The notes under the pieces are model-generated. The model was not told the DNA's origin, ran no database searches, and was given only the letters and a program-made list of their open reading frames with translations. This document shows, one piece after another, positions 57,850-64,000 of a stretch of 64,000 nt of DNA; the stretch's first letter is position 1; each line of letters starts with the position of its first letter. Source of the DNA: Afifella sp. IM 167 (lineage in GTDB: Bacteria > Pseudomonadota > Alphaproteobacteria > Rhizobiales > Afifellaceae); the NCBI RefSeq assembly GCF_020144925.1, contig NZ_NSLC01000006.1, forward strand, positions 248,001 to 312,000. Reading direction: 5' to 3'. Both the position numbers and the translations under genes were made by a program.

Positions 57850-57960
57850 GGGGTAAGCCGGGCCGGACTTTTGGGAGGCGGGCCTCTCGCCCATGGCCTC
57901 TTTTCAGCAGCGCCTTAGGTTCCGGGCATTCCCACCCGAAAACAGTTCCGGAGCCTTCCC

Positions 57961-58632
57961 ATGAAGACCTTTCTCATCACCGGCGCCTCGACCGGTATCG
58001 GCGCGGCGACGGCGCGCGCGGCGGTCGAGGCCGGCTACAACGTGGCGCTCGCGGCACGCTCGCCCGACAAGCTCGAGGCGCTCCTGAAGGAGCTCGGCAA
58101 GGAGAGGGCGATTGCCATCTCCTGCGACGTATCGAGTTTCGAGGACCAGCAGAAGATGGTGGCAAAGACGCTAGAGGCCTTCGGGCGGATCGACGTCGCC
58201 TTCGCCAATGCCGGTGTCGGCGCCAAGGGCAAGGGCACGGCCGGCGGCGACCCGGAAAACTGGCGCGAGATGGTGCTCACCAACGTGCTCGGCGTCGTCT
58301 ATACGGCGCGCGCCGTCCTCGACGAGATCAAGAAGAACCGCGGCCACATCCTCATCACCGGCTCGCGCGCGGGGCGCATCACCATGTCCGGCTCCGTCTA
58401 CGGGGCAACGAAATGGGCCGTGACCGGCTACGGCCAGAACCTGTTGGAAGAACTCTCCGGCACGGGCGCGCGCGTCACGCTGATCGAGCCCGGCATGGTC
58501 GATACGCCCTTCTTCGATGAGGCCAAGCCCGACGCGCTGAAGGCCGAGGACGTGGCGAACGCCGTCATGTACGCCGTCTCCCAGCCCGAGCATGTCAATG
58601 TTGGCGAGCTTCTCGTCACGCCGGTTCGCTAG
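57961..58632 (+). CDS. Short-chain dehydrogenase/reductase
   Basis: 223 residues, classical SDR. Cofactor motif TGASTGIG at 7-14, NAG motif in FANAGVG, and the catalytic triad Ser135, Tyr147 and Lys151 (VYGATK). The substrate is not known; the general form resembles NADP-dependent oxidoreductases of the YdfG type. It is about 110 bp downstream of the dehydrogenase gene and 43 bp from the convergent MFS gene. Confidence 0.9.
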   Translation: MKTFLITGASTGIGAATARAAVEAGYNVALAARSPDKLEALLKELGKERAIAISCDVSSFEDQQKMVAKTLEAFGRIDVAFANAGVGAKGKGTAGGDPENWREMVLTNVLGVVYTARAVLDEIKKNRGHILITGSRAGRITMSGSVYGATKWAVTGYGQNLLEELSGTGARVTLIEPGMVDTPFFDEAKPDALKAEDVANAVMYAVSQPEHVNVGELLVTPVR

Positions 58633-58675
58633 AGAACGGGTCGGACCGGGCGCAGGCACCGGGCCGGGGCAGGCC

Positions 58676-59821
58676 TCAGCCGCCCCGGGTGACCCGGCGG
58701 GCTGAAGCCGCCACCACCAGCGCCATCGCCGCGAGGATGAGGAAGGCGGCGGGCAGGCCGAGGACCTTGCCGAGGAAGCCGACGAAGGCCGGGCCTAGGA
58801 GCACGCCCGCATAGCCGAACGAGCTTACCGCCGCGATGGCGAGGCCGGGAGGCATGGCCTTCTGCCTTCCGGCCCGGCTGAAGAGGAGCGGCACGATGTT
58901 GGAGGCGCCGAGGCCGACGAGGAGGAAGCCGGCGAGCGAGACGGGCGGGGAGGCCGAGACGATGACGCCGAGACCGGCGGTGGCCAGCAGCGCCCCGCCG
59001 ATGAGCATGGCGCGGTCGCCCAGCCGGAAGGCGACGGCGTCGCCCGTGAAGCGGCCGATGGTCATCGCCGCGGCGAAGAGGGCATAGCCGAAACCGGCGC
59101 GGGAGGCGGCGACGCCGTCGATCTCGTTGAGATAGACCGCGCCCCAGTCGAGCATGGCCCCTTCCACCAGGAACATGATGAAGGCGAGCGTGCCGATGAG
59201 GAGGACCGGGCCTTCCGGGCGCACGAAGGCCGGCCCCTCGGGTGCCGTGCGCGTGCGCAGGAAGCGCGGCGCCGCGATCCATATGGAGAGGATCACGACC
59301 GCCGAAGCGAGGATCGCGGAGGCAAAGGGATCGAGGCCGCCGGAGAGGGCCCCCGACATGCCGGCCGAACCCGCGAGCCCGCCGACGCTGTAGAGGCCGT
59401 GGAAGTTCGACATCAGCGGCCGGCCCGCCGCCTCCTGCACTTTCAGCGCATGCACGTTGGCGCCGATGTTGATCGCCCCGATCGAGGCGCCGAAGAGAAA
59501 GAGCAGCACCGCGATCGGCGCCGTGGAAGGCGAGAGCGCCAGAAGCGGCAGGGCGGCGGCGATGCCGAAGGCGCCCGCCGCGACTGTCTTGCGGCTGCCG
59601 ATCCGTCCGGCGAGAGCGCCGGCGATCGGCATGGCGACGATCGAGCCGACGCCGAGGCAGAGGAGGAGAAGGCCAAGCTCCGCCTCGTCGGCCGAAAGCC
59701 GCGCCTTCACATAGGGAACGAGCGGCGCCCAGGCGGCCGTGCCGAAGCCGGAGATGAAGAAGGAAAGGCGCGTGGCGAGGCGGCTGCCCGGCGTGTCGCC
59801 CTTCTCTGGCGATGGCGTCAT
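58676..59821 (-). CDS. Major facilitator superfamily transporter
   Basis: 381 residues with 12 hydrophobic segments. The start LATRLSFFISGFGTAAWAPLVPYVKARL and the loop GALAGRIGSRKTVAAGAF are typical of a small MFS subgroup common in Rhizobiales (YbjJ-like). Substrate unknown. It is divergent from nothing directly; the ArsR gene lies 91 bp upstream on the same strand but is separately promoted. Confidence 0.82.
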   Translation of the reverse strand: MTPSPEKGDTPGSRLATRLSFFISGFGTAAWAPLVPYVKARLSADEAELGLLLLCLGVGSIVAMPIAGALAGRIGSRKTVAAGAFGIAAALPLLALSPSTAPIAVLLFLFGASIGAINIGANVHALKVQEAAGRPLMSNFHGLYSVGGLAGSAGMSGALSGGLDPFASAILASAVVILSIWIAAPRFLRTRTAPEGPAFVRPEGPVLLIGTLAFIMFLVEGAMLDWGAVYLNEIDGVAASRAGFGYALFAAAMTIGRFTGDAVAFRLGDRAMLIGGALLATAGLGVIVSASPPVSLAGFLLVGLGASNIVPLLFSRAGRQKAMPPGLAIAAVSSFGYAGVLLGPAFVGFLGKVLGLPAAFLILAAMALVVAASARRVTRGG

Positions 59822-59912
59822 CTGGACATGGTTGGAACGGCGGGCGTGCCTTGCGGGAGGTCCTAGCGGTGGCCCGCTTGCCGGTCAATCGGGCCCTGGC
59901 GGGCCTGAAGAA

Positions 59913-60221
59913 CTACCCGCAGGCGGGCGCGCAATAGGCGTTGTGCAGCGTCTCGATGACGAGCAGAACCTCCGGCCGCGTGATCTTGTAGAAGACGGTG
60001 GTGCCCTCGCGGCGTGAATTGACCAGCCCGTCCGCGCGCAGGCGCATCAGGTGCTGCGACATCGGCACCTGATCAATGCCGCCAAGCTCGCGCCTCAGCT
60101 CGCTCACCGATTTCTCCGATCTGCCGAGGGCACAAAGAACCAGCAGCCGCTGCGGATGCGAGAGGCTGCGCATCAGGTCGGCCGCGGCTTCCGAGGCCGG
60201 TATCATCTCTTCTACATTCAT
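59913..60221 (-). CDS. SqrR/BigR-like ArsR-family persulfide-sensing repressor
   Basis: 102 residues of winged-helix ArsR fold: SHPQRLLVLCALGRSEKSVSEL, VPMSQHLMRLRADGLVNSRREG. Cysteines are at 30 (in the helix after the start), 97 and 101 (NAYCAPAC at the end). Cys30 with Cys97 corresponds in position to the dithiol of SqrR/BigR, which forms a tetrasulfide with persulfides and releases DNA. It lacks the metal-site pattern of ArsR or SmtB proper. Divergent from sqr; ATG at 60221 sits just after its -10, so the message may be leaderless. Confidence 0.87.
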   Translation of the reverse strand: MNVEEMIPASEAAADLMRSLSHPQRLLVLCALGRSEKSVSELRRELGGIDQVPMSQHLMRLRADGLVNSRREGTTVFYKITRPEVLLVIETLHNAYCAPACG

Positions 60222-60224
60222 GAT

Positions 60225-60258
60225 CTTGAAATTAGAATGTTTGAATGTTAAATGCAAG
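60225..60258. promoter_or_regulatory. Dyad operator with overlapping divergent promoters
   Basis: A 34-bp imperfect AT-rich dyad (CTTG...CAAG ends, TTA/TAA inner arms, and two GAATGTT copies) lies between the repressor and sqr. On the plus strand TTGAAA (60226-60231), 17 bases, TAAATG (60249-60254). On the minus strand TTGCAT (60257-60252), 17 bases, TAATTT (60234-60229), which would start the repressor message at about its ATG. Confidence 0.7.
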
Positions 60259-60402
60259 ATCGATGTCGGTAAGCCGGCGAGACAATCGCCGCATTCAGGG
60301 CATCGACCGGTCGAACGAGGCGCTTCGATGCGCTGGGCGAAACAGCCGGCAGCCGGTTTGCGAACACGAAGGACAACACGATTGACCTGGGAGGAGGGTG
60401 CG

Positions 60403-61695
60403 ATGGTGAAGGTGGTTTCGATCGGTGCCGGGCTTGGAGGCATCGTCATGGCATATGAGATGAAGGACAAGCTGGGCCGCGACGACGAACTGACCGTCGT
60501 CCATCTCGGCACGTCCTATTCCTTCGTGCCGTCAAATCCCTGGGTCGCCGTCGGCTGGCGCAAGCCCGCTGATATCGAGGTGGAACTGGAGCCTGTCTTT
60601 GCCAGGAAGGGCATCAAGTTCCGTTCCGAAGGTGCCAAGCGCGTCCACCCGCAGGAGAACCGGGTCGAGCTCAACGACGGCACCTTTCTCGACTACGACT
60701 ATCTGATCATCGCGACCGGCCCCGATCTCGCCTTCGAGGAAGTGCCGGGCCTCGGGCCGGAAGCCAACACCCAGTCGATCTGCATGATCGACCATGCGGT
60801 GCAGGCAAAGGACGCCTTCGACCGTCTGGTCGCCGCGCCCGGCCCCGTCATCGTCGGCGCCGCGCCGGGAGCCTCCTGCTTCGGGCCCGCTTACGAGTTC
60901 GCCTTCATCCTCGACACGGCTCTGCGCAAGGCGAAGAAGCGCGACCAGGTTCCGATGACCTTCGTCACGCCCGAGCCCTATATCGGCCATCTCGGCCTCG
61001 ACGGCGTCGGCGACACCAAGGGTCTCCTCGAGAGCGCCATGCGCGAGCACCACATCAAGTGGATCACCAACGCCCGCGTCACCCGCATCGAGGCGGACAC
61101 CATGTTCCTCGACGAGGTGAACGAGGACGGCACGGTGAAGATGCAGCACGAGCTGCCCTACGCCTTCTCCATGCTGTTGCCGGCGTTTCGCGGCGTGCCC
61201 GCCGTCCACGGCATCGAAGGGCTGACGAATCCGCGCGGCTTCATCAACATCGACAAGCACCAGCAGAATCCGGCCTATCCGAATGTTTTCGGCGTCGGGG
61301 TCTGCGTCGCCATCCCGCCCGTCGGCAAGACGCCGATCCCTGTCGGGGTGCCGAAGACGGGCTTCATGATCGAATCCATGGTGACCGCGACGGCCGAGAA
61401 CGTCGCCGCGCTCATCAAGGGCGAGGCGCCGCGCGCCGTCGCCACCTGGAATGCGGTCTGCCTCGCCGATTTCGGCGACGAGGGCATCGCCTTCATCGCG
61501 CAGCCGCAAATCCCGCCGCGCAACGTCAACTGGTCGTCCTCCGGGCGCTGGGTGCATGCCGCCAAGATCGGTTTCGAGCGCTACTTCCTGCGCAAGATCC
61601 GGCAGGGCCAGAGTGCGACCTTCTACGAGAACCTCGTTCTCGACATGCTCGGCATCAAGAAACTTAAAGAGATCCACATGGAGGCCGCCGAGTAG
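60403..61695 (+). CDS. sqr: Sulfide:quinone oxidoreductase-family flavoprotein
   Basis: 430 residues. The FAD motif GAGLGG is at 8-13. Cysteines 127, 159 and 353 have nearly the same spacing as the three essential Cys of Acidithiobacillus SQR (128, 160, 356), so sulfide oxidation is a sound inference; a fourth Cys is at 301. The C-terminal part (SGRWVHAAKIGFERYFLRKIRQG) is the amphipathic membrane-binding end. GGGAGGAGGG precedes the ATG at 60403. First gene of the operon controlled by the SqrR-like repressor. Confidence 0.9.
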   Translation: MVKVVSIGAGLGGIVMAYEMKDKLGRDDELTVVHLGTSYSFVPSNPWVAVGWRKPADIEVELEPVFARKGIKFRSEGAKRVHPQENRVELNDGTFLDYDYLIIATGPDLAFEEVPGLGPEANTQSICMIDHAVQAKDAFDRLVAAPGPVIVGAAPGASCFGPAYEFAFILDTALRKAKKRDQVPMTFVTPEPYIGHLGLDGVGDTKGLLESAMREHHIKWITNARVTRIEADTMFLDEVNEDGTVKMQHELPYAFSMLLPAFRGVPAVHGIEGLTNPRGFINIDKHQQNPAYPNVFGVGVCVAIPPVGKTPIPVGVPKTGFMIESMVTATAENVAALIKGEAPRAVATWNAVCLADFGDEGIAFIAQPQIPPRNVNWSSSGRWVHAAKIGFERYFLRKIRQGQSATFYENLVLDMLGIKKLKEIHMEAAE

Positions 61696-61727
61696 TTCGG
61701 CGCTGTGGAAAACAAAGGAGAGTGAAT

Positions 61728-61931
61728 ATGACTGTCGACCGTGCCGTGCTGGCCTTTGCCGGCTTCGTGATCCTGGTGTCGCTCTATCTCGGCTACGCCT
61801 TCTCGCCCTACTGGTATCTGTTGACGGCCTTTGTCGGCCTCAACCTCTTGCAGGCTTCCGTCACCGGCTTCTGCCCCGCCGCCCTCCTCTTCAAGAAGAT
61901 GGGCGTGAAGCCGGGCGTCGCCTTCTCGTAA
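61728..61931 (+). CDS. Small YgaP-like/DUF2892 inner-membrane protein
   Basis: 67 residues: two membrane helices (about 5-26 and 28-48) with GLNLLQASVTGFCPAALLFKKMG between and after them, the DUF2892 pattern. The conserved Cys in TGFCP is typical of YgaP-associated proteins that bind sulfur or sulfane in rhodanese contexts. AAGGAG sits seven bases before the ATG at 61728. It follows sqr by 32 bp, so it is probably in the same operon. Confidence 0.85.
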   Translation: MTVDRAVLAFAGFVILVSLYLGYAFSPYWYLLTAFVGLNLLQASVTGFCPAALLFKKMGVKPGVAFS

Positions 61932-61999
61932 AGCCAGGCCGCCGGCCCCTTTCCCCCGAGATCTGCCCGGGGGCCGGCGGCGTCCATTTCCATGAGCGT

Positions 62000-63034
62000 A
62001 TGATGTTTCTTTCCTCAAGGCGCGGTGTCGGCTGCGCCGTCCTTTTCCTTGGCCTTGCCCTTGCCGCACCGCCGATCGCGGGCGCGAACGCGGCCGAATT
62101 CACCGTCGAGCCGCAGATCGTGCAGGAGACGAAGGCCGTCTTCGGCCAGGTCGAAAGCCGCGACGCCGTTTCCGCGCGCGCCCGCATCGGTGGCACCATC
62201 CAGGAGATTTCCGTCGACGAGGGCAGCCAGGTGGAGGAAGGCGAGAAGATCGCCGTCATCGTCGACGACAAGCTCGCCATCGAGCGCGATGCCGCCGAGG
62301 CGAAGGTGAAGGCGCTCGATTCCCAGCTTGCCAATGCCCGCACGGAGCTCGAACGCGCTCAGCAGCTGCGCACGCGCGGCACGGGAACCCAGGCCCGCCT
62401 GGACCAGGCCCAGACTGAGGTCGAGGTGCTGACCAACCAGCTCGTCGCGGCCGAGGCCGATCGCTCGGTGATCGACCAGCGCTCGCGCGAGGGCGATGTG
62501 CTCGCCCCCGCTTCTGGGCGCGTCCTCGACGTGCCGGTGACACGCGGCTCCGTCATCCTCGCCGGCGAGGAGATCGCGAAGATCGCCGGTGGCGGCTACT
62601 TTCTCCGGCTTTCCCTGCCGGAGCGCCACGCCGCCGAGATCGTCGAGGGCGACACGGTGAAGGTCGGACGGCGCCTTCTGGCGGCCGGCAAGGCGAAGGA
62701 GGGCGACAACCTCGCCACCGGCCGCCTCGTCAAGGTCTATCCGGAGATCACCGCCGGCAAGGTGGAGGCCGATGTCGAACTTTCCGACCTTGGCGATTAT
62801 TTCGTCGGCGAGCGCACGCTCGTCTGGATCCCGGTCGGCCGGCGCGAGGTTCTCGCCGTGCCGCCCGCCGCAATCATCACCCGCCACGGCATCGATTATG
62901 TGCGTATTGAGACCGGGGACGGTCCGATCGAGGTCGCCGTCATCCTCGGCGAGAGATTCGAGGGCGAGGCGGGCGAGACGCGCGTCGAGGTCCTCAGCGG
63001 TCTGCGCGCCGGAGACAGGGTGCTCGTGCCATGA
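62000..63034 (+). CDS. RND efflux periplasmic adaptor (HlyD/MFP family)
   Basis: 344 residues. A signal peptide (MMFLSSRRGVG... AAPPIAGANA) is followed by the lipoyl domain (RARIGGTIQEISVDEGSQVEEGEKI), a coiled-coil hairpin (LDSQLANARTELERAQQL) and a barrel domain. It ends 4 bp into the permease start (ATGA). It should link the permease to an outer-membrane channel, here in an operon led by sqr. The ribosome binding site is weak and the start may be 62000 or 62003. Confidence 0.88.
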   Translation: MMFLSSRRGVGCAVLFLGLALAAPPIAGANAAEFTVEPQIVQETKAVFGQVESRDAVSARARIGGTIQEISVDEGSQVEEGEKIAVIVDDKLAIERDAAEAKVKALDSQLANARTELERAQQLRTRGTGTQARLDQAQTEVEVLTNQLVAAEADRSVIDQRSREGDVLAPASGRVLDVPVTRGSVILAGEEIAKIAGGGYFLRLSLPERHAAEIVEGDTVKVGRRLLAAGKAKEGDNLATGRLVKVYPEITAGKVEADVELSDLGDYFVGERTLVWIPVGRREVLAVPPAAIITRHGIDYVRIETGDGPIEVAVILGERFEGEAGETRVEVLSGLRAGDRVLVP

Positions 63035-64000
63035 AGCTCGGCATTGCCGGCGGCCTGACGAAGAGCTTCATTTCCTCTCCGCTGACGCCGCTTCTCCTTC
63101 TGGCTTCCTTTGCGCTCGGCCTTGTCGCCCTCGTCACGCTGCCGCGCGAAGAGGAGCCGCAGATCTCCGTGCCGATGGTCGACATCCATGTGCGTGCCGA
63201 CGGGCTGAAGGCGGAAGATGCCGTCAAGCTCGTCACCGAGCCGCTGGAGACCATCGTCAAGAGCATCGACGGGGTCGAGCACGTCTATTCGCAGACGCAG
63301 GACGACGGCACGATGGTCACGGCCCGCTTTGAGGTGGGCACATCGTCGGACGCGGCCATCCTGCGCGTGCATGAAAAGATCCGCGCCAACATGGACCGGA
63401 TCCCGGTCGGCATTCCCGAGCCGCTCATCGTCGGGCGCGGCATCGACGACGTCGCCATCGTCGTCGTCACCCTTTCGCCGGAGCCCGAGGCGGCCGGCCG
63501 CTGGTCCGAGAACGGGCTCACCCGCCTTGCGCGCGAATTGCAGGTGGAGATTTCCAAGCTTCCCGACATCGGCCTCACCTACATCGTCGGTCAGCAGCCC
63601 GAGGAGATCCGCGTGGCGCCGGATCCGGAGCGTCTCTCGCTCTACGGCGTCACGCTGCAGCAGCTCTCGGCCAAGCTCGAGGGCGCCAACCGCTCCTTCG
63701 AGGCCGGCATGGTCCGCGCCGATGGCGGCAGCCGCGTCCTCGTCGGCGGCCAGACGCTGCAGACGCTGCCGGAGATCGGCAACCTCCTGCTGACGGCGCG
63801 CGACGGCCGCCCCGTTTATGTGCGCGACGTCGCCGATATCTCGCTCGCCACCGATCCGAACGAGACGCGGGTCGCCAGCATCGCCAAGACCGAAGACGGG
63901 CTCAAATCCGTGCCTGCCGTCTCGCTCGCCATCGCCAAGCGGCCGGGCACCAACGCCGTTGTCATCGCCGACGAGATCGTCCAGCGGCTGGAGCAGGTGC
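63031..64000 (+). CDS. RND efflux permease, N-terminal part (runs off window)
   Basis: 323 residues visible and the gene continues past base 64000. First helix ISSPLTPLLLLASFALGLVAL, then PREEEPQISVPMVDIHVRADG and VEHVYSQTQDDG mark the porter domain of the RND superfamily. Coupled to the adaptor by an ATGA overlap. In this context it may export sulfur compounds or act in envelope protection; the transported substrate is unknown. Confidence 0.88.
   Translation, partial: MKLGIAGGLTKSFISSPLTPLLLLASFALGLVALVTLPREEEPQISVPMVDIHVRADGLKAEDAVKLVTEPLETIVKSIDGVEHVYSQTQDDGTMVTARFEVGTSSDAAILRVHEKIRANMDRIPVGIPEPLIVGRGIDDVAIVVVTLSPEPEAAGRWSENGLTRLARELQVEISKLPDIGLTYIVGQQPEEIRVAPDPERLSLYGVTLQQLSAKLEGANRSFEAGMVRADGGSRVLVGGQTLQTLPEIGNLLLTARDGRPVYVRDVADISLATDPNETRVASIAKTEDGLKSVPAVSLAIAKRPGTNAVVIADEIVQRLEQV

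Noticed and set aside
59913-60221. Arsenic-responsive ArsR
   Set aside because: No arsenic resistance genes nearby; the Cys positions and the adjoining sqr fit a persulfide sensor better.

Overview
The window is a GC-rich (roughly two-thirds G+C), densely packed piece of bacterial chromosome. Gene content (a DUF2865 secreted protein, rpiA–DUF2059–gor, the short psd–pss pair, a second-type glutamyl-tRNA synthetase, a CreA protein, cimA, single-domain response regulators) points to an alphaproteobacterium of the Hyphomicrobiales/Rhizobiales; the genus cannot be named from the sequence alone. I see no insertion sequences, phage genes, CRISPR arrays or rRNA. One tRNA gene, tRNA-Val(CAC), is present.

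Layout. 1-2.4 kb: molybdenum cofactor genes on the minus strand (mobA, mobB, start of moeA) and fdhD, with moaA further on at 6-7 kb; the Fe-S carrier gene mrp diverges from fdhD. 3.7-5.9 kb: a Bcr/CflA-type MFS exporter and an EamA transporter. 7.2-14 kb: DUF971 protein, L,D-transpeptidase, purU, a membrane protein, tRNA-Val, gph, rpiA, a DUF2059 protein and gor. 14.2-16.5 kb: a periplasmic PDC-like sensor protein and a methyl-accepting chemoreceptor, followed by a 116-nt nested hairpin. 16.7-27.7 kb: metabolic and housekeeping genes (MFS, gamma-glutamylcyclotransferase-like, YbdK-like ligase, class II DAHP synthase, GFA, dgkA, nadE, gltX) and two secreted proteins of unknown role.

27.9-34.1 kb: a seven-gene, start-stop-overlapped aromatic catabolism operon (homogentisate dioxygenase-like, two metallo-beta-lactamase-fold proteins, FAH-family hydrolase, a small membrane protein, a class A flavin monooxygenase and DUF2783). 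34.2-43.5 kb: CreA, ceramidase-family protein, cysS (with a possible Cys-containing leader peptide), proline iminopeptidase, GFA, cimA, an EAL phosphodiesterase, a DUF2087 protein and a LOG-family protein. 43.7-48.8 kb: LysM protein, Atm1-type ABC exporter and the psd-pss phosphatidylethanolamine pair.

48.8-54 kb: a PadR-controlled RND efflux operon with a near-perfect 25-bp palindrome upstream of padR. 54-59.8 kb: an orphan TRAP binding protein, a single-domain response regulator, a PHA-system protein, a D-lactate dehydrogenase-like enzyme, an SDR and an MFS transporter. 59.9-64 kb: the most interesting block, a SqrR/BigR-like ArsR repressor divergent from a sulfide:quinone oxidoreductase, a small YgaP-like membrane protein, and an RND adaptor plus permease (the permease runs off the window). 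Divergent promoters for the regulator and the sqr operon appear to be superimposed on a single 34-bp AT-rich dyad. I infer a sulfide/persulfide-controlled module that couples sulfur oxidation to efflux.
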